Assembly (NCBI RefSeq): GCF_031179985.1
Contig: NZ_JAPSHJ010000002.1
Coordinates: forward strand, 124,001 to 188,000
Length of the DNA: 64,000 nt
Origin: Arthrobacter sp.
GTDB taxonomy: Bacteria > Actinomycetota > Actinomycetes > Actinomycetales > Micrococcaceae
Reading direction: 5' to 3'
The notes under the pieces: model-generated
What the model saw: only the letters and a program-made list of their open reading frames with translations
The model's database searches: none
Told to the model about the DNA's origin: nothing
Program-made: the position numbers and the translations under genes
Shown here: positions 1 to 10,738 of the stretch, piece by piece
Layout: each line of letters starts with the position of its first letter
Position numbering within the stretch: the first letter of the stretch is position 1

Positions 1-246
1 GGAGCCTTCTTCGCGGCTCGATGCCGCACGTTTAATAGGTGTCACTGGGGCACGGTACTCCTCTTCGGAGGCGTAGGACGCTTCCCGGGAGACCTCGCGG
101 ACAGGTGCCGGTGCGCGGCGTTCCTCGCGGTCATGCTCCATCGAATTGTCCTCACCCTTGTGCGATGTATGATGCTCGGACTCGTAGTGTTCGTCGCCAT
201 CAGCGAGCCCAAGATAGATCATTGTCTTGCGCAGAGCGCCTGCCAT
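1..246 (-). CDS. sepF: SepF cell division protein, N-terminal part (runs off the window)
   Basis: Only the first 82 codons are present; the 3' part lies beyond the left edge. The start is ATG with AGGAG 8 bases upstream. The protein begins [19 protein letters not shown], typical of actinobacterial SepF, and continues into the charged, low-complexity linker that precedes the FtsZ-binding core domain (not visible). SepF anchors FtsZ filaments to the membrane and helps form the division septum. Its place after ftsZ, pgeF and yggS at the end of the dcw cluster is the usual actinobacterial arrangement. Identity is fairly sure from N-terminus plus position, although the diagnostic core domain cannot be inspected. 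Confidence 0.85.
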   Translation of the reverse strand, partial: MAGALRKTMIYLGLADGDEHYESEHHTSHKGEDNSMEHDREERRAPAPVREVSREASYASEEEYRAPVTPIKRAASSREEGS

Positions 247-333
247 GGTCGACTCCTATCGTGTCCGTCAGCGGGCAGCTCAATTGACTTGACAGTACCG
301 GAATCCCCGCCATTCTCATCCAGTACTTTGACG

Positions 334-1071
334 CTACCCCAACGCCGGACGCGAACCGAGAATATCCGAACCAATTCGGAGGTGTGTCGCCCCGAATTCT
401 ATGGCCGCTTCAAGATCCTGGCTCATCCCTGCGGATATGCCTGTCGCCTGAGGGTGGACTGAAGTCAGGGACGCAGAAATTCCCGCCAGCTTCGCAAAGG
501 CTTTCCGCGGGTCACCGCCAAGCGGCGCCACGGCCATCAGCCCAGCCAGCTCAAGGCCCTCCAGCTCTGCCAGGTGGTCGGCAAGGGACCCCACGTCAGC
601 AGGCAGGGCACCACCACGATGGCCCTGGGGGTGGTCATCGAGGTTGACCTGAATAAAGCACTTCAACGGATCACGGCTGGAACCCTCAAGCTGTGCAGCA
701 ACAGCTTTAGCCAAGGCACCTGCGATTTGAGGCCGGTCCACCGAATGCACTGCGTGGGCGTAGCGCACCACTGATTTGGCTTTGTTGCTCTGCAATTGCC
801 CCACAAAATGCCACCGCAGCGGGAGGTCTCCCAGCAGACCTGATTTTTCTGTTGCTTCCTGGTCCCTGTTCTCTCCGAAGTCCAGGACACCCAAGGAGGC
901 CAGGCGCCGCACATCCTCGGCGGGATGGAACTTGCTGACCACGATCAACTGGGGAGCAGTGGTACGTCCCGCCGCTGCTGCGGCTTTCCCGATCCGAAGG
1001 CGGACGGCATTGAGCCGTTCCCGGAGTTGAGAGGTTCTGGAGTCGTCCCTGTGCATTGAGGAATCACTCAT
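334..1071 (-). CDS. YggS/PROSC family pyridoxal-5'-phosphate homeostasis protein
   Basis: This 245-residue protein has the alanine-racemase-like TIM-barrel fold of the YggS/PLPBP family. The PLP lysine lies in LIVVSKFHPAEDV near residue 45; FGENRDQEATEK and WHFVGQLQSNKAK are the other family signatures, and the C-terminal GATHLRIGSDILGSR binds the phosphate. The family handles free PLP and affects amino-acid balance, with no known catalysis. The open frame extends upstream, but the ATG at 1071 overlaps the pgeF stop by 8 bases, so I take it as the start; a second in-frame ATG lies 5 codons further in. In Gram-positive bacteria this gene commonly sits between ftsZ and sepF. Confidence 0.9.
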   Translation of the reverse strand: MSDSSMHRDDSRTSQLRERLNAVRLRIGKAAAAAGRTTAPQLIVVSKFHPAEDVRRLASLGVLDFGENRDQEATEKSGLLGDLPLRWHFVGQLQSNKAKSVVRYAHAVHSVDRPQIAGALAKAVAAQLEGSSRDPLKCFIQVNLDDHPQGHRGGALPADVGSLADHLAELEGLELAGLMAVAPLGGDPRKAFAKLAGISASLTSVHPQATGISAGMSQDLEAAIEFGATHLRIGSDILGSRPALG

Positions 1072-1780
1072 GCGTCCATACCAGTCCGGCAAACCGTCCA
1101 GTGTGCCGGTTCCGGCGGTAGGAATACAGGGACTCATTCTCCAGGGTGCATTGTCCTGAGTATTCGATTGCGACGCCATCAGCTTCCAATTGGCTCCTTA
1201 CGCCTGCCGGAAGATCCAACCCGGGCGTCCCCCACGAGGTCTCAGACCACGCCGCCGGAACCGTGGCTGTCACGCTATCCCTCATGCTGCCAGGGACCTC
1301 GTAGCACGAGCCGCAGATCGAGGGGCCTATCCAGGCCCGGATGTCCACGGCACCGGCGTCGCGCATCTTGTGGATTGCCCCGGGCACGATTCCCGCCGCC
1401 ACACCGGGGCGTCCGGCATGGACGGCGGCAAGAATCGGCAGGGAGCCCGTGCCCGACGGCGGCTCAGCCACCATCACGACGGGGACACAGTCAGCCACCA
1501 TCACCGCCAGGGGCATCCCGCGCGAGACCAGCCCATCGGCAGTAGGGACGGCTGTGTCATGTGCGTCAGCGCTGGTTTCCAAAAACAGGACATCGCTGCC
1601 GTGGACCTGATTCATGTACTGGAAGCGCCGCGGTTTGATCCCCGACGCCGCTTCCAGCAGGTCCCTGCGACGCCTGACATCAGCAGGATCATCACCCACA
1701 TGCAACGCCAGGTTCCCCGCCCCGGCGTCGGTGAAGGCCACCCACGTGCCGGGACGGACTTCGGTTCGCCACGAAAACAA
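1064..1780 (-). CDS. pgeF: PgeF/YfiH-family multicopper (laccase-domain) protein
   Basis: The 238-residue protein belongs to the family once called polyphenol oxidase or laccase-like, now known to include purine nucleoside phosphorylases and a peptidoglycan-editing factor. The three metal-ligand motifs are visible: the His of MNQVHGSD, the Cys of VADCVP, and the His of LAAVHAGRPG. WIGPSICGSCYEV is also a family block. The start is TTG: an in-frame TGA lies directly upstream and GAAGG is 8 bases before it. It sits between ftsZ (106-bp gap) and yggS (8-bp overlap), as in many Gram-positive dcw clusters, which suggests a wall-linked role. The exact activity cannot be chosen from sequence. Confidence 0.88.
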   Translation of the reverse strand: MFSWRTEVRPGTWVAFTDAGAGNLALHVGDDPADVRRRRDLLEAASGIKPRRFQYMNQVHGSDVLFLETSADAHDTAVPTADGLVSRGMPLAVMVADCVPVVMVAEPPSGTGSLPILAAVHAGRPGVAAGIVPGAIHKMRDAGAVDIRAWIGPSICGSCYEVPGSMRDSVTATVPAAWSETSWGTPGLDLPAGVRSQLEADGVAIEYSGQCTLENESLYSYRRNRHTGRFAGLVWTHE

Positions 1781-1886
1781 TCAGAACACCTTCAAGCAAT
1801 AGATCGGCGCCGGGTGGGCCCCGGTGGCACTCGGAAGCCTAAGCCTACGTCACGCCAGGAAGCCGAATCACTTCAGGACGCCGGCG

Positions 1887-3119
1887 TTACTTCAGAAAGT
1901 CGGGGACGTCCAGGTCGTCAGAATGGCTCCCGGAGTGGTCCGGTTCCACAACCGAGGGGAGGTCGACGTCGAAGCCTGAGTCGGCGGGCACAGCTGAGTG
2001 CCGCTGCTGACCCCAGTTGCTCAGGCCGGAGGCACCAATGCCTGCGTGCACCGGCTGGGCCTGCACAGGCGACGGAGCCTGCGCCGGCACTCCAACAGGA
2101 GCGGATGCCGGGACTGCCGGCCGCTGCGGTGCTGCCTGCGCAGGAGTCTGGTCCATAGAGGGCGAGGTTGCCTTGACGTCGTCGAAACCGGCTGCAATAA
2201 CCGTTACGCGGGCTTCATCCCCGAGGGCATCATCGATAACCGCACCGAAGATGATGTTTGCTTCCGGGTGGGCAACCTCTTGTACGAGGCGGGCCGCTTC
2301 GTTGATCTCGAACAACCCAAGGTCAGAGCCGCCCTGGATGGACAGCAGCACTCCGTGGGCGCCGTCAATGGATGCCTCGAGCAGCGGTGACGCGATGGCG
2401 AGTTCTGCGGCCTTGACGGCGCGGTCCTCGCCGCGGGCGGAACCGATACCCATCAGCGCGGACCCCGCACCCTGCATCACGGACTTTACGTCGGCGAAGT
2501 CGAGGTTGATCAGGCCCGGGGTGGTGATGAGGTCGGTGATGCCCTGGACACCGGACAGCAGGACCTGGTCAGCGGAGCGGAAAGCATCCAGGACAGAGAC
2601 GTTCCGGTCGCTGATGGAGAGCAGGCGGTCGTTGGGAATCACGATCAGGGTGTCAACCTCGTCGCGGAGGGCGTCAATTCCAGCTTCGGCCGAGCCTGCA
2701 CGGCGGCGGCCTTCGAAGGTGAACGGGCGGGTAACAACACCGATTGTCAGGGCACCGAGGGAACGGGCAATCCGCGCCACAACGGGGGCGCCACCGGTAC
2801 CTGTGCCGCCGCCTTCGCCAGCGGTGACGAAGACCATGTCCGCGCCGCGGATGACCTCTTCGATTTCGTCAGCGTGATCCTCGGCGGCCTGCTTGCCGAC
2901 CTCAGGGTTGGCCCCGGCGCCGAGGCCACGGGTCAGCTCGCGTCCAACGTCAAGCTTGACGTCAGCGTCACTCATGAGCAGGGCCTGGGCATCTGTGTTG
3001 ATCGCGATAAATTCCACGCCGCGCAGACCTACCTCGATCATGCGGTTGACTGCGTTCACGCCACCGCCGCCGATGCCGACGACCTTGATGACGGCCAAGT
3101 AATTCTGCGGAGCTGCCAC
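1887..3119 (-). CDS. ftsZ: Cell division GTPase FtsZ
   Basis: FtsZ (410 aa) is the tubulin-like GTPase that polymerises into the cytokinetic ring. The GTP-binding signature GGGTGTG lies near residue 105, the N-terminal [14 protein letters not shown] binds nucleotide, and NLDFADV holds the T7-loop region. After about residue 315 comes an A/P/Q-rich linker, then the conserved C-terminal tail ending [10 protein letters not shown], the docking site for SepF and FtsW. The start is GTG with AAGGGA upstream. It is preceded by a 189-bp gap after ftsQ that contains an inverted repeat (3186-3206), so it probably has its own promoter or control site. All key residues are intact. Confidence 0.98.
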   Translation of the reverse strand: MAAPQNYLAVIKVVGIGGGGVNAVNRMIEVGLRGVEFIAINTDAQALLMSDADVKLDVGRELTRGLGAGANPEVGKQAAEDHADEIEEVIRGADMVFVTAGEGGGTGTGGAPVVARIARSLGALTIGVVTRPFTFEGRRRAGSAEAGIDALRDEVDTLIVIPNDRLLSISDRNVSVLDAFRSADQVLLSGVQGITDLITTPGLINLDFADVKSVMQGAGSALMGIGSARGEDRAVKAAELAIASPLLEASIDGAHGVLLSIQGGSDLGLFEINEAARLVQEVAHPEANIIFGAVIDDALGDEARVTVIAAGFDDVKATSPSMDQTPAQAAPQRPAVPASAPVGVPAQAPSPVQAQPVHAGIGASGLSNWGQQRHSAVPADSGFDVDLPSVVEPDHSGSHSDDLDVPDFLK

Positions 3120-3185
3120 GTTACGTGTCCCTTGTTCGTGTCCTGATGCGAAACCTGATGGAGTCTAGCTTGAAGCTTTCAACCT

Positions 3186-3206
3186 TAACCCTCGACCTGA
3201 GGGTTA
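3186..3206 (-). promoter_or_regulatory. Inverted repeat upstream of ftsZ (operator candidate)
   Basis: On the minus strand TAACCCTC and GAGGGTTA form perfect 8-bp arms around the 5-bp spacer AGGTC, 67-87 bp before the ftsZ GTG. A TTGACA hexamer lies just upstream (3213-3218), but I cannot place a good -10 box at the normal spacing. The arm length and 21-bp symmetry suit a dimeric MerR-type regulator, and an FtsR-like MerR gene lies at 40884-41606. No T-run follows, so a terminator is less likely. Confidence 0.45.
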
Positions 3207-3308
3207 TAGTTATGTCAACTAACTCATGCTTGTGACGCTATTTCCTCTGCTTGCCACATTCAAATACCACCACCGCGTGTCGTCGGAATACCCCCGAAAT
3301 AGTGCTCT

Positions 3309-4214
3309 TTAGCGGGTTACGGGGTGCCTGGGGACGCTGACGTCGTAGACACTGACGGGGTTCTTCGGGTCAGCCGGCACCTTGAGCAGCGCCTCCAGCA
3401 CCTTCGCTTTGAGCTCCTTCTCCCCCGCGTTTCCCCAGACGATGGTTTGCCCGTCCACGAGCTTGAGCTCAACGGCGTCCACGGACTTTGCCGAGGCATC
3501 TGAAAGCTCTGTCAGCACGTCGGCCGGGAGGGCACCCAGCACACCTGTGATGGCATGGAACAGATCCTTGCCCATGGCCCCGCCGCCGCCGTCGATGACG
3601 GGTAGCTGGATACTGGACGGATCCGTGGTGCTGCTGAGCTGGACGCCCTCGATGTCGACGAGTTGAAAAGTCTCGCCTTGCTTAAGGAGTGCCACAGGGA
3701 CGCGCTCCTGAACCTGGACCAGCAGCCCTGAAGGAGGCCTGGCCTGCGTCGTAACATCCTTGATCTGGACAAGTGGCTGCAGCAATGCACTGACCTCGGA
3801 GTCACTTACCTGCGGCAGGGGCTTGCCCTCCAGAGGTTCCAACGCCGTCTGGATCTGCTCAGTTGTCAGCATCTTGGTGCCCTGGACCGTGATGGTCCTG
3901 ACCGCAAGCGCCGGGGAGTAAATGGCGGCGACGAGCAGCCCGGCCACCAACGCTGCAACGATGCAGGCCGTAATGATGATGTTCCGCCTGATCCGCCTTG
4001 CCCTGGGCTCAGGAAAGCTGACCACATTGTCCGGGAGTGGCGCGGAAGGCTGATCGCCCGGTTCGTCCGCAGATTTGGATGCCGAAATGATCCCGGAACG
4101 TTGCCGGTCGCCAACCGTTTGCGGCCTGCCAACGGGTGGTTTGCCAGACGGACCTTTATCCACGGATGGTTTGCTGCCGGAGCGCTTGTACGTTGGCCTC
4201 CGGGTGCTAGCCAC
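3309..4214 (-). CDS. ftsQ: Cell division protein FtsQ/DivIB
   Basis: FtsQ (301 aa) is a bitopic divisome protein that links early and late division proteins. It has a basic, Pro/Ser/Lys-rich cytoplasmic tail of about 75 residues, one membrane span (IIITACIVAALVAGLLVAAI, about residues 78-100), then an extracellular POTRA domain (VRTITVQGTKMLTTEQI onward) and the FtsQ beta domain. The start is GTG, overlapping the murC stop by 8 bases, which implies translational coupling. Length and order murC-ftsQ-ftsZ are normal for actinobacteria. Confidence 0.93.
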   Translation of the reverse strand: MASTRRPTYKRSGSKPSVDKGPSGKPPVGRPQTVGDRQRSGIISASKSADEPGDQPSAPLPDNVVSFPEPRARRIRRNIIITACIVAALVAGLLVAAIYSPALAVRTITVQGTKMLTTEQIQTALEPLEGKPLPQVSDSEVSALLQPLVQIKDVTTQARPPSGLLVQVQERVPVALLKQGETFQLVDIEGVQLSSTTDPSSIQLPVIDGGGGAMGKDLFHAITGVLGALPADVLTELSDASAKSVDAVELKLVDGQTIVWGNAGEKELKAKVLEALLKVPADPKNPVSVYDVSVPRHPVTR

Positions 4215-5598
4215 TCAGCGCCTCCACAATGAGTGGGCCATAAGCCGTGACGTCCCCCGCACCCGCTGTCAGGATGACGTCGCCGGGTTGGGCCGCCGCC
4301 GTCAACTGGGATACTGCTTCGGTTCCGGCCCCTACAAGCCTGCCGCCTGCCTCAAGGTACTGCGCAATCAATTGGCTGCTGACGCCGGGGATAGGATCTT
4401 CGCGCGCCGGGTAGATGTCCAGCACCAGGGCGGTGTCGGCCAGGTTGAGGGCTTCCGCAAAGTCGCGCGCAAACTCCCGGGTCCGGGAGAACAAATGAGG
4501 TTGGAAGAGCACATGCACCTTGTGGGTTCCGGCCACCGAACGGGCAGCCGACAATGCCGCGCGGACCTCGGTGGGGTGATGCGCGTAGTCATCGTAGACC
4601 CGAACAGCGCGGCCTTCACCCTTGAATTCGAATCTCCGGGACGCACCGGAAAAGTCAGCCAGGGCAGTGGCTGCCAGCTGTGGTTCAATACCAAGTTCAC
4701 GGGCCACGGCAAAGGCAGCTGTCGCATTCAGGGCATTGTGCAGCCCAGGCACTTTGAGGTCCAGCTTAAAGCATCCCTCAGGCGTCGATAACCAGCTGCC
4801 GTCCGGACCACCGTGGTGCAAGCGGACCTCACAGTCCTCAGCGGTTCCGTAGAGGAGGACCCGGGTTGCGCCTCCCGCCCTTGTCCGCTCCGTCAGGGCG
4901 CGTGCGCCGTCGTCGTCACCGCAGGCAATCAATAAACCATCAGCCGGAAGGAGCGCCGCGAATCGATCAAACGATTCATAGACTGCCTCCGGTGTGCCGT
5001 AATGGTCCAGATGATCCGCTTCCACGTTGGTAACCACGGCAATCCGTGGCCGGTAGTTCAGGAAGGAGCCATCAGACTCGTCCGCCTCCGCAACGAAGAC
5101 CTTTGATGCCCCGTGGGCGGCATTGACGCCGAGGGCGGGTACGTTGGCACCGATTGCATAGGATGGATCGAGCCCTGCCCCCTGGAGCAGCACGGTCACC
5201 ATGGAGGTAGTGGTCGATTTTCCGTGCGTGCCGGCAACCGTCACCACGTCATCATCAGCCATCAGCGCAGCCAGGGCCTGAGAGCGATGCAGTACGGCGA
5301 TGCCCCGGTTGCGTGCTGCTGCAAGCTCGGGATTGTCCTCCCGGATGGCGGATCCGGAGACCACCGTGTCGGCGTCCCCGAGGTTTGCCGCTTCATACCC
5401 GACGGCGATGCGCGCCCCTGCAGCTGCCAACTCGGCCATCACAGGAAGATCTTTGGCATCGGAACCGCTCACTGCCACCCCACGGGCAACCATGATCCGG
5501 GCAACCGCTGACATTCCCACGCCTCCGATGCCGATGAAATGGACCTTGCCGAGGGATTCCTGCTTCCGCGGCTCAATCATCAGCCCGGGTTGATTCAT
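4207..5598 (-). CDS. murC: UDP-N-acetylmuramate--L-alanine ligase MurC
   Basis: MurC (463 aa) adds L-alanine to UDP-MurNAc, the first amino acid of the wall stem peptide. The N-terminal Rossmann block [15 protein letters not shown] binds the UDP substrate, [15 protein letters not shown] is the ATP P-loop, and [10 protein letters not shown] and [11 protein letters not shown] are Mur-ligase motifs. The ATG forms an ATGA overlap with the murG stop. The length is standard and no catalytic residue appears missing. It acts in the cytoplasm just before MurD. Confidence 0.97.
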   Translation of the reverse strand: MNQPGLMIEPRKQESLGKVHFIGIGGVGMSAVARIMVARGVAVSGSDAKDLPVMAELAAAGARIAVGYEAANLGDADTVVSGSAIREDNPELAAARNRGIAVLHRSQALAALMADDDVVTVAGTHGKSTTTSMVTVLLQGAGLDPSYAIGANVPALGVNAAHGASKVFVAEADESDGSFLNYRPRIAVVTNVEADHLDHYGTPEAVYESFDRFAALLPADGLLIACGDDDGARALTERTRAGGATRVLLYGTAEDCEVRLHHGGPDGSWLSTPEGCFKLDLKVPGLHNALNATAAFAVARELGIEPQLAATALADFSGASRRFEFKGEGRAVRVYDDYAHHPTEVRAALSAARSVAGTHKVHVLFQPHLFSRTREFARDFAEALNLADTALVLDIYPAREDPIPGVSSQLIAQYLEAGGRLVGAGTEAVSQLTAAAQPGDVILTAGAGDVTAYGPLIVEALSG

Positions 5599-6701
5599 CG
5601 GTTTACCGCTTCCAGGACGAGGCCGGCCATCAGCTGATCGGCGTTTCTGATACCAAGTTGTTGGGCTTGCGAGGCCATCCGGCCGAGGCGTTCCGTGTCA
5701 GACAGCAACGGAACGATCTCCTTGCTGACCCACTCGGGGGTGAAGTTCTTATCATTGACCGACAGGGCCGCTCCGGCATTCACCAGGCTTGAGGCGTTCA
5801 GGGCCTGCTCCCCGTTCCCAATAGGCAAAGGAACGAATACAGCCGGCAAACCCACAGCGGCCACCTCGCAAACGGTGGCGGCTCCAGCGCGGGCAAGGAG
5901 CAGATCGGCTGCCGCATAAATGGTCTCCATGCCGTCCACGAATTCGATTTGCCGGTAGCCCTCCGCCTCCAACGGACGGCCATTCGAATCCTGCAGGGAC
6001 TTTCCCCTGCCGGTGATGTGGAGCGTCTGGATGCCAGCTTCCGCCAGTAGGTGGAGGGATGCTGCGATGGTGCGGTTGATGCTCTGGGCGCCCAAGGAAC
6101 CACCGGTGACGATCAGGGTAGGGCGCTCAGGGTCCAGTCCAAGCGACAACCTCGCCTCCCGCCGCGCTGATGTCCGGTCGAGCCCGGAGATCTCCGGGCG
6201 CATCGGCATGCCGACATGCCGTGCGCCCTGAAGCCTGGTCTGCTCGAAGGCGACTGCGACATGGTTGCTGAGCCGGGCACCGATGCGGTTTGCCAGTCCG
6301 GGCCTGGTGTTGGCTTCATGCAGGACGATCGGGATCCTGCGCCGCCAGGCGGCGAGGTACATCGGAGTGCAGACATATCCACCCACTCCCACCAAAACAT
6401 CGGCACCGGTATCGTCCAATATCTTTCCCGCCTGCCCGACTGCAGCAGCCAGACGCCCAGGAAGGCGGAGGAGGTCCAGCGACGGCTTGCGAGGAAACGG
6501 GACTCTGTTTATTGTCGCAAGTTCAATTCCTGCAGCCGGGACAAGTCGTGTTTCCATACCGCTTGGCGTCCCGACGGCGAGGAGCCTGGCTTCGGGACGT
6601 GCTTGCCGCAGAGCGTTGGCGATGGCAAGGAGCGGGCTGACGTGCCCGGCCGTTCCACCGCCGGCGAGGACCACGGACAGGGAGGAGGACTTCGGGTTCA
6701 T
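5595..6701 (-). CDS. murG: UDP-GlcNAc transferase MurG (lipid II synthesis)
   Basis: MurG (368 aa) transfers GlcNAc from UDP-GlcNAc to lipid I on the inner membrane face, making lipid II. The G-loops are visible: [17 protein letters not shown] at the N-terminus and [14 protein letters not shown] at the start of the second GT-B domain. The donor-site region [19 protein letters not shown] is also present. The start is ATG; the end overlaps murC by 4 bases. It lies between ftsW, the lipid II polymerase, and murC, as expected. Confidence 0.97.
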   Translation of the reverse strand: MNPKSSSLSVVLAGGGTAGHVSPLLAIANALRQARPEARLLAVGTPSGMETRLVPAAGIELATINRVPFPRKPSLDLLRLPGRLAAAVGQAGKILDDTGADVLVGVGGYVCTPMYLAAWRRRIPIVLHEANTRPGLANRIGARLSNHVAVAFEQTRLQGARHVGMPMRPEISGLDRTSARREARLSLGLDPERPTLIVTGGSLGAQSINRTIAASLHLLAEAGIQTLHITGRGKSLQDSNGRPLEAEGYRQIEFVDGMETIYAAADLLLARAGAATVCEVAAVGLPAVFVPLPIGNGEQALNASSLVNAGAALSVNDKNFTPEWVSKEIVPLLSDTERLGRMASQAQQLGIRNADQLMAGLVLEAVNR

Positions 6702-6708
6702 TGGAATG

Positions 6709-8028
6709 CTATTTCCGCTTTCGTGGGGAGTTTTTGCGTCCGGCCTTTGCCCGGGCCGGAAGCAGCCGTTTGGGCTGGATACCGGGTGCCATCTGGGCCC
6801 TCGCCAACGACAACACTACGCCGATGGCACATAGTGACATCAGCAAGGCCGAGCCACCGTAGGAAATAAACGGAAGGGGCACGCCGATCACGGGAGCCAG
6901 GCCTGTGACGACGGCCATGTTGACCGTTGCCTGTCCCAGCAGCCAGACCATGATGGTTCCCGCCAATACCCGGTGGAACATGTCTTCCTGGGCCACCACT
7001 ACCCGATAGATGGCTGCGCCGAGGATGGCAAAGAGGACCAGCACAACGAGGGTACCGACCAGGCCGAGTTCTTCTCCGATGATGGCAAAAATGAAGTCGT
7101 TGTGGGCCTCCGGGATCCAGCTGTACTTTTGCCTGCTTTGGCCGAGCCCTACTCCAAGCCAGCCACCCGAGGCCAGGCCGTAGAGGCCGTTCGTGGATTG
7201 GTAGTTGGCATCGCTGCCGTTGGTGCAGGCCCCGCCAGTCCACCAGGAGGTGATGCGGCACATGCGGTTGGAGCTGGTGAGTGCCATGACGGCGGTACCT
7301 GCCGCGGCAACCAGTCCGGCGAAGCCGAAAAGGTAAAGCGGCACGCCGGCAAAAAAGAGTGCCGCAGCAGTAATCATCATGATGATCATGGCTGTGCCGA
7401 GGTCATTGCCCAGGACAACCAGGCCGATGATGATGCCGGCGAGGGGCACAGCGGGGATCAGGGCGTGCTGCCAACGGTGGAGGAGCTTCCTTTTCATCGC
7501 CAGAACAGTGGCCATCCAAAGGGCCAGAGCCAGCTTGGCGGCCTCGGAGGGCTGGAAAGTGATGCCGCCCAGATCAATCCAGTTCTTGTTGCCGTTGACC
7601 TCGTCGCCGATCACCTGGACCAGGATGAGGAGGACCAGCGCAATGCCCACTCCGGGCCAGGCAAAACGCTTGAGCCAGACGACATTAACGCGCGAAAGGA
7701 TAAACATGAAGAACAGGCCGATGACGGCGAACATGCCCTGCTTGAGGGCGGCGGAATAAGGTGACTCACCTGCCGCGATCGCTTCCACGCTTGAGGCAGA
7801 AAGGACCATCATGATGCCGATGGCAGTAAGGGCCAGCGTAGAACCCAGGATGAGGTAATACGTGGAGCCGTTGCGGGACGTGCCGGTCCCCTCAAGTACT
7901 GACCAGAAGCGACGGTATCCATTCCGGACTTTGACAGGAAGGGATGTGTTGGCCTGCCGCGCCGTCGAAGCCTGCCGCGGCTTTGCCCCGCCCGCCGTTC
8001 CGGTGGTGCGTGTTGGCGTGCTGGCCAT
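6709..8028 (-). CDS. ftsW: Septal peptidoglycan polymerase FtsW (SEDS family)
   Basis: FtsW (439 aa) is a SEDS-family polytopic protein that polymerises lipid II glycan at the septum together with FtsI. About ten hydrophobic spans follow a polar 55-residue N-terminal tail. SEDS signatures are clear: [41 protein letters not shown], and near the C-terminus [15 protein letters not shown]. The C-terminal tail is rich in Arg and Lys. Start ATG; murD ends two bases upstream. The gene family also contains RodA, but dcw position points to FtsW. Confidence 0.95.
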   Translation of the reverse strand: MASTPTRTTGTAGGAKPRQASTARQANTSLPVKVRNGYRRFWSVLEGTGTSRNGSTYYLILGSTLALTAIGIMMVLSASSVEAIAAGESPYSAALKQGMFAVIGLFFMFILSRVNVVWLKRFAWPGVGIALVLLILVQVIGDEVNGNKNWIDLGGITFQPSEAAKLALALWMATVLAMKRKLLHRWQHALIPAVPLAGIIIGLVVLGNDLGTAMIIMMITAAALFFAGVPLYLFGFAGLVAAAGTAVMALTSSNRMCRITSWWTGGACTNGSDANYQSTNGLYGLASGGWLGVGLGQSRQKYSWIPEAHNDFIFAIIGEELGLVGTLVVLVLFAILGAAIYRVVVAQEDMFHRVLAGTIMVWLLGQATVNMAVVTGLAPVIGVPLPFISYGGSALLMSLCAIGVVLSLARAQMAPGIQPKRLLPARAKAGRKNSPRKRK

Positions 8029-8030
8029 TC

Positions 8031-9632
8031 TTACTCCTCGCCGGTCCGGGCCTGCCCTTCCACGAGCTCGCTAACGGCCTCGATGAAAGCGTCGCCACGG
8101 TGAGCGTAGGAAGAGAACTGATCCATGGAAGCAGCCGCCGGCGCCATGAGCACGGTATCGCCCGGTGAGGCGATCTGGGCCGCCGTCGCAACGGCTTTCG
8201 CCATCACGTACCTGCCGGAGTCCAGCCCGGAACCCGTGGAGGCACCACCCGTTCCGGCAGTCTGCGTATTGTCAGTGTCGCCCGTTTCAGCCCTGATCAC
8301 CGGAACATCCGCAGCGTGTCGCTCAAGGGCGGCCGAAAGGTCAGTCACATCCTCGCCTATGAGGACCACAGCTTTGAGGCGGTGCGAATTTTCCCGCACA
8401 AGGTCGTCATAGCTGACGCCCTTCGAGAGCCCGCCGGCAATCCAAACGACGTTCTGGAAAGCCCCCAGTGATGCCGCCGCAGCATGGGGGTTGGTGGCTT
8501 TGGAATCATTGATCCACAGGACATCGTCATAGCGGGCCACCAGCTGGATGCGATGATCGCCGGGAATGTAGTTCCGAAGGCCCTGGCGGACTGCCGACGC
8601 GTCCACACCATACGCCCGCACGAGGCCTGCGGCGGCGAGGGCATTTGCCACCATGTGGCGCGGTGCCACCGGCCCAAGATCGGATCGGGCAGCAAGCTCA
8701 GCGGCACTGTCCTTGCGTTCAGCGATGAAGGCGCGGTCTACCAGGAGCCCTTCAACCACGCCCAGCATGCTGACGGCAGGGGTTGTTGTGGTGAAACCGA
8801 TGGCGCGGCAGCCTTCCACGACGTCCGCGTTTTCGACCATCCGTTCGGTTTCGACCTGTTCGGCGTTGTAGATGCAGGCGACCCGGGTCCGCTCATAGAC
8901 CTTTGCCTTGTCCGCAAGGTACGAATCGTAGGAGCCGTGCCAGTCAACGTGGTCTTCGGCCACGTTGAGGCACACGCTTGCAAGGGGGGAAACGGACTCG
9001 CTCCAGTGCAACTGGAAGCTTGAGAGTTCGACGGCCAGGACGTCGTATTCCACGGGGTCCCGGAGTGCATCAAGGATGGGGGTTCCCACATTTCCCACGG
9101 CGATGGCCTTCAGCCCTGCAGCCTGCAACATGGACTCTGTCAGTCCCACAGTGGTGGTCTTACCGTTAGTGCCGGTGATGGCGAGCCACTCCGCCGTCTT
9201 GCGCCCCGCGCGTTCACGTACACGCCAGGCGAGTTCGACGTCGCCCCAGACGGGGATGTGCGCGCGTGCAGCAGCCGCCAGGAGGGCCTGGTCAGGCCGC
9301 CAGCCGGGCGAGGTGACGATGAGGTCAGGTACTTCGCCGTCCACCCGGGGCACGGACTGAACGGCATCTTCCCCGAGGAGGATGTCGGCGGCGCCCACGA
9401 TCTTCAGGGTGTCAGCGTGCGCCTGCGCCTTTGCACTCGTTGAGGCATCCACAACGACTACCCTTGCGCCCAGTTCGATGAGGGTGTCGGCTGCCGCAAA
9501 ACCCGAAACGCCTATGCCAGTGACAACGACACGGAGCCCGGCCCAGTCTGAATCCCAGCTGACAAGGTCTTTGAGCCTCAGCAGGTTCGCTGACCGGGCT
9601 GCGGGGTTAAGTCCGCGGATCAGTGCGTTCAC
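8031..9632 (-). CDS. murD: UDP-N-acetylmuramoyl-L-alanine--D-glutamate ligase MurD
   Basis: MurD adds D-glutamate to UDP-MurNAc-L-Ala. The N-terminal [15 protein letters not shown] nucleotide fold, the ATP P-loop [15 protein letters not shown], the [12 protein letters not shown] block and [13 protein letters not shown] are all present. The frame is open far upstream into mraY, but this part is antisense-like and not MurD. I take the GTG at 9632 (533 aa), which makes a GTGA overlap with mraY; an ATG at 9647 adding five residues is equally possible, and neither has a strong ribosome-binding site. The segment near residue 400 carries a Thr/Gly-rich insertion ([15 protein letters not shown]), probably a surface loop. 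Confidence 0.93.
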   Translation of the reverse strand: MNALIRGLNPAARSANLLRLKDLVSWDSDWAGLRVVVTGIGVSGFAAADTLIELGARVVVVDASTSAKAQAHADTLKIVGAADILLGEDAVQSVPRVDGEVPDLIVTSPGWRPDQALLAAAARAHIPVWGDVELAWRVRERAGRKTAEWLAITGTNGKTTTVGLTESMLQAAGLKAIAVGNVGTPILDALRDPVEYDVLAVELSSFQLHWSESVSPLASVCLNVAEDHVDWHGSYDSYLADKAKVYERTRVACIYNAEQVETERMVENADVVEGCRAIGFTTTTPAVSMLGVVEGLLVDRAFIAERKDSAAELAARSDLGPVAPRHMVANALAAAGLVRAYGVDASAVRQGLRNYIPGDHRIQLVARYDDVLWINDSKATNPHAAAASLGAFQNVVWIAGGLSKGVSYDDLVRENSHRLKAVVLIGEDVTDLSAALERHAADVPVIRAETGDTDNTQTAGTGGASTGSGLDSGRYVMAKAVATAAQIASPGDTVLMAPAAASMDQFSSYAHRGDAFIEAVSELVEGQARTGEE

Positions 9633-10738
9633 AGCAGCACTACCCATTCCGCGTAGAAGATTCCCAAGCCAGCGGCCACGCATAGGCCCCCCAGTATCCA
9701 GAACCGGACCACGACAGTGACCTCGGCCCATCCCTTGAGTTCGAAGTGATGCTGCAGCGGAGCCATTTTGAAGAAACGCTTGCCCTTGGTGGCCTTGAAA
9801 TAGCCCACCTGGATGATCACTGACAGCGTGATCAGGACAAACAGCCCTCCAATAAAGGCCAGGAGAAGTTCCGTCCGGGAGAGAATGGCAAAGCCTGCCA
9901 CGGCTCCACCGATGGCGAGCGATCCCGTGTCTCCCATGAAGATTTTGGCCGGGGAGGTGTTCCACCACAGGAAGCCGACCAACGCGGCGCTCATGATGGC
10001 CGCGAGCAGGGCCAGATCCAGCGGATCACGGACCGAATAGCAACCGGCGCCGGCCTGTCGTGGCGAGCCGCATGCCTGGTTGCTTTGCCAGATTCCCATG
10101 ACAGTGTAAGCGCCGAAGACCATGACGGAAGCCCCAGCGGCCAGCCCGTCCAGCCCGTCAGTCAGGTTGACGCCGTTGGTCGCCGCAGTCACGATCAGGT
10201 TCGACCAGATCACGAACAGAATGGCCCCGATGACCGTTCCACCGAAGGCGAGGTTGAGCCAAGGGATGTCACGTACCAGCGAAATATGAGTTGATGCAGG
10301 GGTGACGCCATCCGCGTCCGGAAATCCCAATGCCATGACGGCGAACGCTACGCCCACTACGCCCTGGCCGATAAGCTTGGCGGCAGGGTTCAGGCCCAGG
10401 CTGCGCTGCTTCGAGATCTTAATGTAGTCATCCAGGAAGCCCACCAGACCCATGCCGACGGCAAGGAACAGCAGCAACAGCGCAGATGCGGAGGGCCCGG
10501 GCGAACGCGGATTCATCATCCACATGATGAGGTGGGTCAGCCCATAGCTCAGGATGACTGCAAAGACCACCACCGTTCCGCCCATCGTTGGCGTGCCACG
10601 TTTGGTGTGGTGGGACGTGGGTCCGTCATCCCGGATGAACTGGCCGTAGCTCTTGTGCACGAGCAGGCGGATGAACAGCGGCGTACCCACCAATGCGAAC
10701 AGGAGGGCCAAGCCAGCGCCGATCAGCAGTGCGATCAC
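9629..10738 (-). CDS. mraY: Phospho-MurNAc-pentapeptide transferase MraY
   Basis: MraY (369 aa) moves phospho-MurNAc-pentapeptide from UDP to undecaprenyl phosphate, giving lipid I. It is a ten-span membrane enzyme; the Mg-binding Asp pair is in [10 protein letters not shown], the [10 protein letters not shown] loop holds another catalytic Asp, and [12 protein letters not shown] and the His-rich [11 protein letters not shown] are diagnostic. The start is GTG, in a GTGA overlap with the murF stop. Length is normal. Confidence 0.97.
   Translation of the reverse strand: MIALLIGAGLALLFALVGTPLFIRLLVHKSYGQFIRDDGPTSHHTKRGTPTMGGTVVVFAVILSYGLTHLIMWMMNPRSPGPSASALLLLFLAVGMGLVGFLDDYIKISKQRSLGLNPAAKLIGQGVVGVAFAVMALGFPDADGVTPASTHISLVRDIPWLNLAFGGTVIGAILFVIWSNLIVTAATNGVNLTDGLDGLAAGASVMVFGAYTVMGIWQSNQACGSPRQAGAGCYSVRDPLDLALLAAIMSAALVGFLWWNTSPAKIFMGDTGSLAIGGAVAGFAILSRTELLLAFIGGLFVLITLSVIIQVGYFKATKGKRFFKMAPLQHHFELKGWAEVTVVVRFWILGGLCVAAGLGIFYAEWVVLL

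Noticed and set aside
1190..2158. A 322-codon open frame on the plus strand opposite pgeF and ftsZ
   Set aside because: It has no recognisable domain, is Arg/Pro/Gly rich and lies fully antisense to two certain genes; this is the normal shadow of GC-rich coding sequence.
8031..9968. A murD version extended to 645 codons
   Set aside because: The extra 110 residues lie inside mraY on the same strand in another frame and do not resemble MurD; the overlap start at 9632 is natural.
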